The notes under the pieces: generated by a model
Told to the model about the DNA's origin: nothing
Database searches by the model: none
What the model saw: the letters and a program-made list of their open reading frames with translations, nothing else
Made by a program: the position numbers and the translations under genes
In this document: positions 33,316 through 44,139 of the stretch, piece by piece
How the letters are laid out: every line of letters starts with the position of its first letter
How positions within the stretch are numbered: position 1 is the stretch's first letter
Assembly: GCF_007990715.1 (NCBI RefSeq)
Contig: NZ_BJWY01000004.1
Location: 58,114 to 122,113, forward strand
Reading direction: 5' to 3'
DNA: 64,000 bases
Origin: Nocardia seriolae NBRC 15557
GTDB lineage: Bacteria > Actinomycetota > Actinomycetes > Mycobacteriales > Mycobacteriaceae

Positions 33316-34690
33316 GGCTGTGCTCCCAGTTCGCGAGGGCCTCGGCGTCGACCGGGCGGATCAGGACCCGGTCGATGCGGCGGCCGTCCATGCGTTCCAC
33401 GGTGGCGATCCAGCCGCCGGTGGTCTCCGGGTCGAGCACGCCGGCGGGCTGCGGCAGCAGTACCTCGTCGCCCGCCACCGGGATCCGGCCCAGCCGGGTC
33501 AGGACCAGCCCGCCCAGGGTTTCGTACTCGCCCTCGGGCGCGTCGTAGCCGGTGGCACGGGACACCTCGTCGATGCGCAGCAGGCCCGAGCAGTTCCAGC
33601 CGTTCGGGGTGCGGCGCACATCGAGTTCCTCCTCGTCATGCTCGTCGCGCACGTCGCCGAGGATCTCCTCGATCAGGTCCTCCATGGTGACGATGCCCGC
33701 GGTGCCGCCGTATTCGTCGACCACCAGCGCCACCTGCATGCCGTCGCGGCGCACCCGGTCGAGCACCTCGTCGCCGTCGAGGCTGGCGGGCACGATCGGC
33801 ACCGGATTGGCGATCGTCTTGAGCTTGATGCTGCGCCGATCCTTCGCCGGATACACGAACACCTGCTTGACGTGGACGAACCCGAGCGTGTTGTCGAGAT
33901 CGCCGTCGATCACCGGGAACCGGGAGTAGCCGGTCTCGCGCGCGGCGTCGATCAGATCCGCCAGAGTGCAGTCCTGGTCCAGGGATTCGACGTTCATACG
34001 CGGGGTCATGAACTCCTCCGCGCTGCGCTCACCGAACTCCAGGGAGCCGTCCACCACCTGTGCGGTGCGCTGATCCAGGGCCCCGTGCAGCGCCGAAGTC
34101 CGCACCAGCGAACCCAATTCCTGCGGCGAGCGCGCCGAGCGCAGCTCCTCGGCCGGTTCGATGCCCATCCGGCGCACCGCCCAGTTGGCCGCGCCATTGA
34201 GGAAATTGATCATCCACTTGAACGTCGTGGAGAACGCGATCATCGGCGCGGCGGTGAAGCGCGCCACCGCCAGCGGCGCGGCGATGGCGATGTTCTTGGG
34301 CACCAGCTCGCCGTAGATCATCGACAGCGAGGTCGCGATGATCAGCGCCAGCGCCAGCGAAACCCCTTGCGAGGTACCCGGACTCACGCCGAACGCGCCG
34401 AACATCGGCTCCAGCAGCCGGGCCAGCACGGGCTCGGCGATATAACCGGTGATGAGCGTGGTGATGGTGATGCCCAGCTGCGCGCCCGACAGCTGGAACG
34501 AGAGGGTGCGATGCGCGCGGCGCACCTGGCGGGCCCGGCGGTCGCCGTCGCGGGCGTGGGCCTCCACGGTCGAGCGTTCCAGGGCGGTGAGCGAGAACTC
34601 GGCGGCGACGAACAGTGCGGTGCCGGCGGTCAGAGCGATGAATCCGAGCAGACTGAGAACGGTGAGCAAGGCCGACACGGTCAGCACCAC
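33308..34690 (-). CDS. CNNM/CorC-type membrane protein with CBS and CorC domain (Rv1842c-like)
   Basis: A 460-residue protein with a DUF21 membrane domain (IYGELVPKNIAIA signature), a CBS pair (EFMTPRMNVESL... and VDEYGGTAGIVTMEDLIEEILGDV), and a C-terminal CorC_HlyC domain (from about residue 375). It is a probable divalent-cation transporter or efflux component. The GTG start at 34690 follows an unusually long, structured upstream region. First gene of the operon with the second CNNM protein and the glycosylase-like gene. Confidence 0.88.
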   Translation of the reverse strand: MVLTVSALLTVLSLLGFIALTAGTALFVAAEFSLTALERSTVEAHARDGDRRARQVRRAHRTLSFQLSGAQLGITITTLITGYIAEPVLARLLEPMFGAFGVSPGTSQGVSLALALIIATSLSMIYGELVPKNIAIAAPLAVARFTAAPMIAFSTTFKWMINFLNGAANWAVRRMGIEPAEELRSARSPQELGSLVRTSALHGALDQRTAQVVDGSLEFGERSAEEFMTPRMNVESLDQDCTLADLIDAARETGYSRFPVIDGDLDNTLGFVHVKQVFVYPAKDRRSIKLKTIANPVPIVPASLDGDEVLDRVRRDGMQVALVVDEYGGTAGIVTMEDLIEEILGDVRDEHDEEELDVRRTPNGWNCSGLLRIDEVSRATGYDAPEGEYETLGGLVLTRLGRIPVAGDEVLLPQPAGVLDPETTGGWIATVERMDGRRIDRVLIRPVDAEALANWEHSHG

Positions 34691-34981
34691 CTGGCCGTTC
34701 GCCGTGCCGGTAGCGGGTGTTGTCGTGGCGGGACTGCGTGGGCGCCGGGTTTGTCACCCGGCTCGGTAGAGGAGCCCTCCTGTGCAGCGCCCTTGGACGC
34801 GGGTGACAACTGGTTCCTTTCGCAGGGGTTGCAAGCGGATGTTCGCTTCGGATGCCCAGGGTGTGGGTCCGGTCAGCCCATGTTACCGGGCGGCTTTGCC
34901 GGATTCCGCACGGCGGGGCCGCATCACATCACGACGGGGGTTACATCACCTCGGCACCCCCCGCTCGCGGCACACGCGAAA
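34691..34981 (-). other. Intergenic leader upstream of CNNM operon, structured
   Basis: No coding frame is convincing here. Read on the minus strand, the last 60 bases before the operon can fold into AGGAG-GG-CTCCT and CCGGGT-GACAA-ACCCGG hairpins (plus-strand positions about 34772-34783 and 34745-34761). I cannot match it to the M-box or any other named riboswitch, but a structured leader before a probable Mg2+ transporter is worth noting. Confidence 0.35.
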
Positions 34982-35010
34982 CCCGGCGGATCCGAAGCGG
35001 ACCCGCCGGG
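34982..35010 (-). terminator. Intrinsic terminator of guaB1
   Basis: On the minus strand CCCGGCGGGTCCG pairs with CGGATCCGCCGGG (one G:T pair) around a CTT loop, followed by TTT. It starts 28 bp after the guaB1 stop. Confidence 0.85.
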
Positions 35011-35037
35011 CTCGGGTTGTGCAGTACCAGCGGATTG

Positions 35038-36831
<1,794 letters not shown>

Positions 36832-37272
36832 GTGACCGATCTCGCGGCGCTCGCCGACCGACTGGATATCAGCGACACCATCACCCGACTCTTCGTCTAT
36901 TGCGATCAAGCCCGCTGGGCGGATCTGCGCGAATCCGTGTTCGCCACAGAGGTTTTCTTCGACAGCGGCTTCGGCGGACCCGTCGGGTCGCGGCCGGGCT
37001 CCGACATCGTCGACGACTGGGAAACCGGCCTGGGTTCCCTCGACGCCGTGCATCACCAGGCGGGCAACCACCTGATCGAGATCACCGGCGATACCGCGCT
37101 GGCGCATGCCGATTCGATCGCCGTGCACGTCAAGAACTCTGCACAGCACGGCACCACCCGCTGGTTCATCGGGAGCTACGTGCTCGGTCTGGCCCGCACC
37201 GAGAAGGGCTGGCGCATCGATCGTTTCGAGTACAAGTTGAAGGCGATCGACGGGAACGCGGACCTGACCTGA
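36832..37272 (+). CDS. SnoaL/NTF2-like protein
   Basis: A 146-residue single-domain protein of the NTF2/SnoaL fold: an N-terminal helix set (DISDTITRLFVYCDQARWADLRESVF) followed by strands ending WRIDRFEYKLKAIDG. Family members are small cyclases, isomerases or dehydratases, or simply bind ligands; no specific active site can be named. GTG start. It stands alone, converging on the broken cupin gene. Confidence 0.78.
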   Translation: MTDLAALADRLDISDTITRLFVYCDQARWADLRESVFATEVFFDSGFGGPVGSRPGSDIVDDWETGLGSLDAVHHQAGNHLIEITGDTALAHADSIAVHVKNSAQHGTTRWFIGSYVLGLARTEKGWRIDRFEYKLKAIDGNADLT

Positions 37273-37395
37273 TCTGTTTGCCATGCGATTGCTGAAGCTC
37301 GTTGGCGGGTTCGAGTTATCTCAATCTCGTCCGATTTGCCGGGTGACTCGGTCGAATTCGCCGCGCGTGTCGTAGGAACATCCGAACGTGTTGCG

Positions 37396-37774
37396 TCACT
37401 GGGCCGTGGGGATGACAGGGCCTCGAAAGGAGGCTCGCCCACCGCGATCGTGGTGTGGCCCGACCCTTCGGTATCGCCGGCGAGCACCAGATCACCGGGC
37501 GCGAACCGGCGGCGCTCACCGTCGGAGGTGGTCACCTCGATCGCGCCACGCAGCATGACCACCCATTGCCGGGCCGGAGCCGGGTGCGGCTCACTGTCGA
37601 AACCGGCGCTGCGCAGATAGGACGCGCCCGCCGCGACATCGCGCCGACGGCCATGGCGGGAACCCTGGCCACGAAAGTGCGTTCGGCGAGCGGGATTTCG
37701 GCGTCGACGAACGCCGATCCGCCGTCGGCGGTGGTCTCGATCAGCGTGTAGCGCAGCAACTGTGAGTCGATCAT
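37396..37774 (-). pseudogene. Cupin-domain protein, two single-base frameshifts
   Basis: A small cupin of about 126 residues when repaired. Frame one gives MIDSQLLRYTLIETTADGGS to FVARVPAMAVGAMS; after one missing base near 37630 the second frame gives SYLRSAGFDSEPHP, QWVVMLRGAIEVTTSDGERR and FAPGDLVLAGDTEGSGHTT, the cupin core; after another missing base near 37415 the chain ends normally as EALVIPTAQ before TGA (plus-strand 37396-37398). The clean fit after two one-base repairs suggests recent mutations or sequencing errors rather than old decay. Confidence 0.7.
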
Positions 37775-37846
37775 GGCGGCAATGTTCGCGCCCCGATCGC
37801 CTAGGCGCGATTCCCCGCCGGGAATGACCTCTGCCGTCGGGTTGCG

Positions 37847-39364
37847 TCAGCGGGCGGAACGGCGGGCCGCGCCCGGCTTGCGCTTCTTGTTGTGCGGACG
37901 GCTCGCGCCCTTGGGGCGCTGGCGGAAGCGCGGCTGTTCGGGCGCGGCCTCCGCCTTCGGCGGCGGGGCCGAGGGGTCGGCTACCGGACGGCCACCCGGG
38001 CGGCGCGCGCCGGTGATCTCGACGAGCCGTCGATCGCCGGGGCGGACATCCACGTCAGTGAGCGTCACCGACGCGCGCTGGGCCAGCTGCGCGGTTTCGT
38101 CGCGATTGTCCGGGGTGACGATGGTGACCACGGTCCCGGATGCGCCCGCGCGCGCGGTCCGGCCGGTGCGGTGCAGGTAGTCCTTGGGGTCCGCGGGTAG
38201 GTCGACGTGCACGACGAGTGAGACGTCGTCGATGTGTATTCCGCGGGCAGCCACGTCGGTGGCGACCAAGACGGGCGCGGTGCCGTCGGCGAAGGCCGCG
38301 AGCATACGGTTGCGCTGGTTCTGCGCCTTGCCGCCGTGGAGTGCGACGGCCCCGATGCCCACCTCGCGCAGCTTGGTCGCGAGCTTTTCCGCGCCGTACT
38401 GGGTGCGGACGAACAGCAGCGTGCGACCCTCGCGCGCGGCGATCTCGCTGACCACCATGCGCTTGTCGGGACGCCGGACGTGCAGCGCGTAATGCGCGAT
38501 ATCGGGTCCGGCTGCGACGTTGCTCAGCTCGCCCGTGCTCTCGGCGGTCGAATCCGTATCCGCCGCAGCGGTATCCGCGCGCTTCGCCGGGCTCGCCCCG
38601 ATCGCGTGGGTGGCCGGTTCGCGCAGGTAGCGCTGCACCAGCCCGTCGATCGTCTCGTCGAGGGTCGCCGAGAACAGCAATTGTTGGGCCGCGTCCGGAA
38701 CCTTGTTGAGCAACGCGGTGAGCTGCGGCAGAAAGCCCAATTCGGCCATGTGATCGGCCTCGTCGACCGTCACCACCCGAATATCGTCCAGCTGCACGGC
38801 TTTGCGCCCGAGCAGATCGGTCAGCCGCCCGGGCGTCGCGATGACCACGTCCACCCCGCGCCGGAGCCGCTCCACCTGCTTCTGAATCGGCAGCCCGCCG
38901 ACCGCCGTCGCCAGTCGCAACCCGAGCGAGAGCGCGGGCTCATCGAGGGCCTGCTCGATCTGAATCGCCAACTCCCGTGTCGGAGCCAGGATCAATCCGC
39001 GCGGCCGCTTGGGCGCACTCGGCGCACCGAAGAGTTGCACCAACATCGGCAACCCGAACGCGAGCGTCTTCCCCGAACCCGTTGCCGCCCGGCCCAGCAC
39101 ATCCCGCCCGGCCAGAATGTCCGGAATCACCGCCGCCTGAATCGGAAACGCCTCGTCCATCCCGTCCCGTCGCAGCGCCTGCACCAGCACCGGCGGCAAC
39201 CCGAGATCTGCGAATCGCACATCGCGATTCTTCGCGGGTGCGGACTGCGCGGCAGGCGACGGGTCGGTGTGGATGGTGTTCTCCTGGTCTGGGTTGTGTC
39301 CGGGCACGGCGGATTGGGCCGCACCCGAGTCGGATTCGGGGACGGATGGATCGGGATCAGGCAC
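37847..39364 (-). CDS. DEAD-box RNA helicase
   Basis: A 505-residue DEAD-box helicase with the full motif set: GRAATGSGKT, PTRELA, VDEADHM, SAT, and HRTGRTARAG. The N-terminal 45 residues are acidic and disordered, an acidic Ala/Thr-rich insertion separates the two RecA domains, and the C-terminal tail of about 70 residues is Pro/Arg/Lys-rich, typical for RNA contact. It remodels RNA in ribosome assembly or mRNA decay. GTG start overlaps the M56 peptidase gene by 8 bp. Confidence 0.92.
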   Translation of the reverse strand: MPDPDPSVPESDSGAAQSAVPGHNPDQENTIHTDPSPAAQSAPAKNRDVRFADLGLPPVLVQALRRDGMDEAFPIQAAVIPDILAGRDVLGRAATGSGKTLAFGLPMLVQLFGAPSAPKRPRGLILAPTRELAIQIEQALDEPALSLGLRLATAVGGLPIQKQVERLRRGVDVVIATPGRLTDLLGRKAVQLDDIRVVTVDEADHMAELGFLPQLTALLNKVPDAAQQLLFSATLDETIDGLVQRYLREPATHAIGASPAKRADTAAADTDSTAESTGELSNVAAGPDIAHYALHVRRPDKRMVVSEIAAREGRTLLFVRTQYGAEKLATKLREVGIGAVALHGGKAQNQRNRMLAAFADGTAPVLVATDVAARGIHIDDVSLVVHVDLPADPKDYLHRTGRTARAGASGTVVTIVTPDNRDETAQLAQRASVTLTDVDVRPGDRRLVEITGARRPGGRPVADPSAPPPKAEAAPEQPRFRQRPKGASRPHNKKRKPGAARRSAR

Positions 39365-40298
39365 GGCTGACCAGGCGGGTGAGCTCGACGAGCCAGGGGA
39401 TGGCCACGGCGAGGGTTGGGACCACGAGGATGGCGGTGGCTGCGAGGTAGGCGGCGATCGCGATGCGGAGGTCGCCGATGGGACCGGCCAACCGCTGGAT
39501 GCGGATCAGGGTGGTGGGGCCGCCTACGGCCATGGCGCCTTGGGGGGCGGGGGAGTTGGAGCAGGCGACGAGGGCGCGGGCCAGGGGAGTGGGGCCGGTG
39601 ACCTTGACGGCGGAGTCGTCGGCGAGGAGTTCGATGAGCAGTTTCACCGAGTCCAGGGCGGATTTGGAGCGGACCACGCGGGGGAAGGCTTCGTGGGCGG
39701 CGGTGAAGGCTTCCAGGACCAGGTCGTGGCGGGCGCGCAGGTGGGAGCGCTCGTGGCTGACGATGGCGGTCAGTTCCGCGTCGGAGAGGTTGGTGACGGT
39801 GCCCTGGCTGAGGACGACGCGGCGGCGCAGGCCGGGCAGGCAGTAGGCGATGGGCTCGGTGGCGGCGAGGACGCGGATATCGGCCGATTTACGGTGCACG
39901 CCGGACTGATCCAGCAGGTCGACCAGCATGCGGTGGTGGGCGCGGCGGCGGCGGGTGTGGATGCCGACGCGGATCACCGACCAGATCAGCCGTGCCCCGA
40001 CCAGCAGGGTCAGCGCGAACACCAGCACCAGCGCCAGCCACAGCGGCAGGCCCAGGGCGTCGATCTCCTCGGAGGGGGTGGTTGTCGGGCGGCCGTCCGC
40101 GCCGGGCACCAGCAGCCGCGAGGCGATGGCCAGGCCGGAACCGAAGGCGCTGAGCACCGCGGCCAGCGCGATGGCCTGCCAAAGCACCAGTGCCGCACGG
40201 GGACTGCGATAGGGCCAGGTGGCCCGGCTGAGCAGCGCTGGTACCGGTCCCGCCAAAAGCAAGGCGAGACCGGCGAAAACCGGCGCTGTCCAGTCCAT
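39357..40298 (-). CDS. M56-family membrane metallopeptidase, BlaR1-like (Rv1845c-like)
   Basis: A 313-residue membrane protease related to the sensor-protease half of BlaR1. Hydrophobic segments lie at about 1-18, 33-58, 88-112 and the C-terminus; the zinc motif is HERSH at residues 182-186 (IVSHERSHLRARHDL). It lacks the extracellular penicillin-binding domain of BlaR1. By analogy with Rv1845c/Rv1846c in M. tuberculosis it works with the adjacent BlaI repressor. Confidence 0.88.
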   Translation of the reverse strand: MDWTAPVFAGLALLLAGPVPALLSRATWPYRSPRAALVLWQAIALAAVLSAFGSGLAIASRLLVPGADGRPTTTPSEEIDALGLPLWLALVLVFALTLLVGARLIWSVIRVGIHTRRRRAHHRMLVDLLDQSGVHRKSADIRVLAATEPIAYCLPGLRRRVVLSQGTVTNLSDAELTAIVSHERSHLRARHDLVLEAFTAAHEAFPRVVRSKSALDSVKLLIELLADDSAVKVTGPTPLARALVACSNSPAPQGAMAVGGPTTLIRIQRLAGPIGDLRIAIAAYLAATAILVVPTLAVAIPWLVELTRLVSRA

Positions 40299-40341
40299 GT
40301 CCTCAGCTCACTGCGTTGTGGGGCTCGGGCCGAGGCTACAG

Positions 40342-40743
40342 CTACTTGGACTCGGGTTTGTCCTTACGCGCGGCCTCGGTCGCTTCGAGCTTAGCGAGTG
40401 CATCGCGTAGAGCGGCAGCCTCATCCGCACCGACCTGCTCCACGAAGTGCACCAGTGCCGCTCGGCGGCTTCCGACTTCATCGGCCTGCTGCAGCGCGTC
40501 CACCATGAGACTTGCGACGAGTTCGTCGCGGGTGTGCACGGGGGTGTAGCGATGTGCGCGATCATCGCGCTGCTGGACCACCAGGTTCTTCTTCGCCAGA
40601 CGCTGCAGAACCGTCATCACCGTGGTGTACGCGAGTTCGCGACGTGCAGCGAGAGCTTCATGGACCTGCCGGACCGTTTGCGGTTCGTCGGCCGACCACA
40701 ACTGGTCCATGACCGCTTTCTCGAGTTCACCAAGACCTGCCAT
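40342..40743 (-). CDS. blaI: BlaI/MecI family repressor
   Basis: A 133-residue winged-helix repressor: GELEKAVMDQLWSADEPQTVRQVHEAL then ELAYTTVMTVLQRLAKKNLVVQQRDDRAHRY, the DNA-binding wing. In M. tuberculosis BlaI represses blaC and other genes and leaves DNA in the presence of beta-lactams. It is first in a two-gene unit with the BlaR-like protease. The inverted repeat at 40778-40794 fits the known mycobacterial BlaI site, so it is autoregulated. Confidence 0.9.
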   Translation of the reverse strand: MAGLGELEKAVMDQLWSADEPQTVRQVHEALAARRELAYTTVMTVLQRLAKKNLVVQQRDDRAHRYTPVHTRDELVASLMVDALQQADEVGSRRAALVHFVEQVGADEAAALRDALAKLEATEAARKDKPESK

Positions 40744-40777
40744 CCCACAAGTTTACGGAGACAACGACAGGAATGCG

Positions 40778-40794
40778 TACTACAGGTTGTCGTA
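40778..40794. promoter_or_regulatory. BlaI-type operator
   Basis: TACTACA-GGT-TGTCGTA is a 7-bp inverted repeat with one mismatch, 35 bp before the blaI start. It follows the TAC.ACA/TGT.GTA form of the mycobacterial BlaI operator, supporting autoregulation. Confidence 0.65.
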
Positions 40795-40821
40795 ACCGGG
40801 TGGTTGCTGGTGTGGTATTCC

Positions 40822-41649
40822 TCATAGCCCGGCGTCTACCGGCATGTCCGCTCGCGCGGACGCGCGCACGTGCCGGGTTCCGATCGGGACGATCATCGGC
40901 CGCCCGGACACCGGATCCTCGAGCACCTCGGCGCGCAGCCCGAAAACCTCGTGCAGCAGCTCGGCCTCGATGATGTCGGCGGGACGGCCCTGGGCGACGA
41001 TGCGACCGGACCGCATGACGATGAGGCGGTCGCTGTAGCGGATGGCGAGGTTCAGATCGTGCAGCACCATGACGACGGTTCGCCCGAGATCGTCGTGCAG
41101 CCGGTCGACCAGGTCGAGGACTTCCAGGGAGTGCGCCAGGTCCAGGTAGGTGGTCGGCTCGTCGAGCAGCAGGATGTCGGTGCCCTGTGCGAGGGCCATG
41201 GAGATCCAGGCCCGCTGCCGCTGTCCGCCCGAGAGCTCGTCGAGGGTCCGCTCGGCCAGATCCGCGATACCGGTCTGCTCGAGTGCCGCGGCCACCTCGG
41301 CCTCGTCGTCGGCGGACCATTGGCGCAGCCAGGATTGATGCGGATGCCGCCCGCGTGCGACCAGATCCGCGACGGTCAGGCCCTCCGGGGCGACCGGAGT
41401 CTGCGGCAGCATGCCGATGATCTGTGCGATGTCCTTGGTCTTCATGGTGGAAATGTCCTTGCCGTCCAACAGGACCCGGCCCGACCTCGGGCGCAGCAGC
41501 CGCCCCAGCGAGCGCAGCAGGGTGGACTTGCCACAGCCGTTGGGCCCGATGACGGTGGTGATCAGCCCCGGCTCGATGTCCACCGACAGCCCGTCCACGA
41601 TGACCCGCTCGCCGTATCCGAGGGTGATGTCTTCCGCCGCGAGAGTCAC
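40822..41649 (-). CDS. Iron-siderophore ABC transporter ATPase (FecE/FepC type)
   Basis: A 275-residue ABC ATPase. Walker A is GPNGCGKST, the signature LSGGQRQRAWI, Walker B ILLLDEPTTYLD, with the H-loop in VLHDLNLA. The QTPVAPEGLTVADLVARGRHPHQ stretch is typical of the FecE/FhuC iron-siderophore group. GTG 41649 (VTLAAEDITLGYGE) is taken as the start; upstream in-frame sequence is antisense to the permease gene. It forms one operon with two permease genes under an iron box; no substrate-binding protein gene is present in the operon. Confidence 0.9.
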   Translation of the reverse strand: MTLAAEDITLGYGERVIVDGLSVDIEPGLITTVIGPNGCGKSTLLRSLGRLLRPRSGRVLLDGKDISTMKTKDIAQIIGMLPQTPVAPEGLTVADLVARGRHPHQSWLRQWSADDEAEVAAALEQTGIADLAERTLDELSGGQRQRAWISMALAQGTDILLLDEPTTYLDLAHSLEVLDLVDRLHDDLGRTVVMVLHDLNLAIRYSDRLIVMRSGRIVAQGRPADIIEAELLHEVFGLRAEVLEDPVSGRPMIVPIGTRHVRASARADMPVDAGL

Positions 41650-41665
41650 AGTGCCACTTCCCGAA

Positions 41666-42991
41666 TCACAGTGTCGCCTTCCGATCGGTGCGAACGAGCA
41701 GGTAGAGCAGGAACGGCCCGCCGACCGCGGCGGTGACCACGCCGACCGGCAGCGAGACGGGAAACACGGTGCGCGCGAGCAGATCCGCGCCCACCACGGC
41801 AATGGCCCCGACCAGCGCCGAGGCGACGATCGGCTCACCGGGGGTGCGCAGCGGCCGGCGCGTGATCTGCGGCGCGGCCAGGCCGACGAAGCCGAGCGGA
41901 CCCACCGCGGCGGTGGCCAGCGCGGCGCAACCCACCGCGACGGCAATCAGAATCGCCTGCTGGGTCTGGATCCGGACGCCGAGGATGCGGGTGGTGTCGG
42001 TGCCGAAGCGCAGCGCGGCCAGCGAGCGCGCGGACCCGGCCGTCACCAGCAGCGCCAGCCCCAGCCCGATCGCGGCGGGGATCAGCGTCGACCAGTCCGC
42101 GGCATTGAGCGACCCGGTCAGCCACTGCTGGGCGTGGGCGGCATCGGCCAGAGTCGCGCGGGTCAGCAGCCAGCTCACCACCGACAGCAGCGCCGCGTTC
42201 ACGCCGATCCCGATGAGTACCAGCCGAAATCCCATGACCCCACGGTCCCCGGTCGGCGTGCGGCCCCAGGCGAGCAGGTAGATGAGCACCGCCGTCAGCA
42301 GGCCCCCGGCCAAGGCCGCGGCCGAAACTCCGAGCGCCGCAGTCGCGCCCGTCGCGACCCCGCCCGTCCCCACCAGCACCGCGACCGCCCCGCAGCTCGC
42401 CCCGGAGGTGATCCCCAGCAGATCCGGGCTGGCCAGCGGATTGTGCAGGATCGATTGCGTCACCGCCCCCGCCAGCCCCAGCGCCGCCCCGACCACCACG
42501 GCCGTCAGCGCCCGCGGCAGCCGCGAATCCATGATCACGAACCGCTGCGCCCGGGTGCCTCCGCCGCCCAGCACGTCCAGCACCCGCCCGAGCGGAATCC
42601 GGAACTCGCCCACCGCGATATCCAGCGCGAACAACCCGAACAGCAGGGCCGCGAGCCCGATCACGGCGACCAGCGCCCTGGCCCGCAGGACCGCCGAGAA
42701 CCTGCCGACCCGCACGGCGGGCCGGGCGGTCCGTAGTCCGGTGGGGATAGCTCGTGCGCTGCCGGGCCGCGTGGCGGCGGTGTCCAGGGGTATTCCGGGT
42801 GCGGCGGCCCGATCCCGTTCGGGCACCCGCGCATCCGCTCCGGCGCGAACGTGGTGGCCGCCGGAAGCTTTCGGGTGCGATGCCCGCGCGGAGTGTTTCG
42901 GCGGCGGTTCGTTGCCCGCCACCGCGTTTGCCGCCGAGTCGCCGGGGCTCACCGGGGTGGGCGCGCCACCGAGAGGTGTCGGAAGAGTCAC
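41666..42991 (-). CDS. FecCD-family permease, long N-terminal extension
   Basis: A 441-residue iron-siderophore permease. The FecCD core starts at about residue 105 and shows RLPRALTAVVVGAALGLAGAVTQSILHNPLASPDLLGI and GPLGFVGLAAPQITR, the family signatures, with about ten membrane segments. The first 100 residues are a Pro/Ala/His-rich, probably disordered cytoplasmic tail not present in usual 330-350-residue members. GTG 42991 is chosen because it overlaps the upstream permease stop by 4 bp. It would pair with the other permease in the membrane. Confidence 0.87.
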   Translation of the reverse strand: MTLPTPLGGAPTPVSPGDSAANAVAGNEPPPKHSARASHPKASGGHHVRAGADARVPERDRAAAPGIPLDTAATRPGSARAIPTGLRTARPAVRVGRFSAVLRARALVAVIGLAALLFGLFALDIAVGEFRIPLGRVLDVLGGGGTRAQRFVIMDSRLPRALTAVVVGAALGLAGAVTQSILHNPLASPDLLGITSGASCGAVAVLVGTGGVATGATAALGVSAAALAGGLLTAVLIYLLAWGRTPTGDRGVMGFRLVLIGIGVNAALLSVVSWLLTRATLADAAHAQQWLTGSLNAADWSTLIPAAIGLGLALLVTAGSARSLAALRFGTDTTRILGVRIQTQQAILIAVAVGCAALATAAVGPLGFVGLAAPQITRRPLRTPGEPIVASALVGAIAVVGADLLARTVFPVSLPVGVVTAAVGGPFLLYLLVRTDRKATL

Positions 42992-44025
42992 AGGCTCACC
43001 AGCTTTCGGCGGCGGACCAGCAGGACGAAGAAGGGTGCTCCGAGGGCGGCGAGGGTGATTCCGGCCTGAAGTTCGCCGGGGCGGGCGATGATCCGGCCCG
43101 CGGTATCGGCCAGCAGCAGCACGAGTGCGCCGAGCGAACCCGAATAGGGCAGCAGCCAGCGGTAATCCGGTCCGGTCAGGGCGCGGGCCAGGTACGGGAC
43201 GATCAAGCCGAGGAAGGCGATCGGGCCGACGGCGGCGGTGGCCGCACCGGCGAGCAGCACGACGGCGGCCAGGCCCAGGGTCCGGGTGCGGGTGAGGTCG
43301 ACACCGAGTCCACGGGCCACGTCGTCGCCGAGGCCGAGCAGATTCAGGCCGGGGGCGCAGGCCAGCGCCAGGATCGCGCCCAGCACGAGGAACGGCAGGA
43401 CCTGGCGCAGGGTCGAGGCGTCGTGACCGGCGACGTCGCCGACCACCCAGTACCGGTAGGTATTGAGGGCCGTGCCGTCCAGCAGGACAACGATATTGGT
43501 CATGGCCTGCAAGAAGGCGGTGACCGCCGCGCCCGCCAGCACCAGGCTCAGGGGACCGGCCCGGCCGCCGCCCAATGCGGAGACGCCGAAGACGACCGAG
43601 CCCGCCAGCAGTGCGCCCGCGAAGGCGAACCAGATGTACTGCGCGGGCGTGGTGAGGGCGAGCAGATGGATGCTCAGCGCCGCGAGGAAGGCCGCGCCCG
43701 CGTTGATGCCGAGTAATCCCGCGTCCGCGAGCGGGTTTCGGGTGTAGCCCTGGATCAGCGCTCCGGCCATGCCGAGGGCCAGTCCGGTGCTCAGCGCCAG
43801 ACCGGTTCGCGGGAGCCGCAATTCGCGCACGATCTGTGCCGATGACCCCTCGGCGGGACACGAAAGTGGCAGTCCACCAGGGCAGACGAGCGCGTCGTAG
43901 ACGGTGCCCAGGCTCAGATTCCGGGAGCCGAGGGCAATGCTGGCCGCCAGCGCGCACAGCAGCAGCGCGGCGAGAACGAGAAGTCCGAGCAGACGTCGCC
44001 TTCTGTTGGTGACTACGGCGGGCAC
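42988..44025 (-). CDS. FecCD-family permease
   Basis: A 345-residue iron-siderophore permease with about ten membrane segments: RLPRTGLALSTGLALGMAGALIQGYTRNPLADAGLLGIN and GPIAFLGLIVPYLARAL are the FecCD signatures. GTG start at 44025. First gene of the permease-permease-ATPase operon; the IdeR-type box 40-58 bp upstream implies repression when iron is plentiful. Confidence 0.92.
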   Translation of the reverse strand: MPAVVTNRRRRLLGLLVLAALLLCALAASIALGSRNLSLGTVYDALVCPGGLPLSCPAEGSSAQIVRELRLPRTGLALSTGLALGMAGALIQGYTRNPLADAGLLGINAGAAFLAALSIHLLALTTPAQYIWFAFAGALLAGSVVFGVSALGGGRAGPLSLVLAGAAVTAFLQAMTNIVVLLDGTALNTYRYWVVGDVAGHDASTLRQVLPFLVLGAILALACAPGLNLLGLGDDVARGLGVDLTRTRTLGLAAVVLLAGAATAAVGPIAFLGLIVPYLARALTGPDYRWLLPYSGSLGALVLLLADTAGRIIARPGELQAGITLAALGAPFFVLLVRRRKLVSL

Positions 44026-44064
44026 GGTGACGAACTACTCCTGACGCATTCATTGCTCGTTAAG

Positions 44065-44083
44065 TCTGGTAAGCCTAACCTAT
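44065..44083. promoter_or_regulatory. IdeR/DmdR-type iron box
   Basis: On the minus strand ATAGGTTAGGCTTACCAGA matches 15 of 19 positions of the IdeR consensus TTAGGTTAGSCTAACCTAA. It lies between the divergent siderophore-permease operon (start 44025) and an unknown gene (start 44140) and could control both. Confidence 0.75.
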
Positions 44084-44139
44084 CTTTCCGTTCTCGTTGT
44101 CCATGCATTGGCCGAATAGTCGATGAATGAGGAGGTTCG

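Noticed and set aside
34740..34830. M-box magnesium riboswitch
   Set aside because: Only a short stretch resembles the consensus; the remaining conserved blocks are missing, so it is left as an unnamed structured leader.
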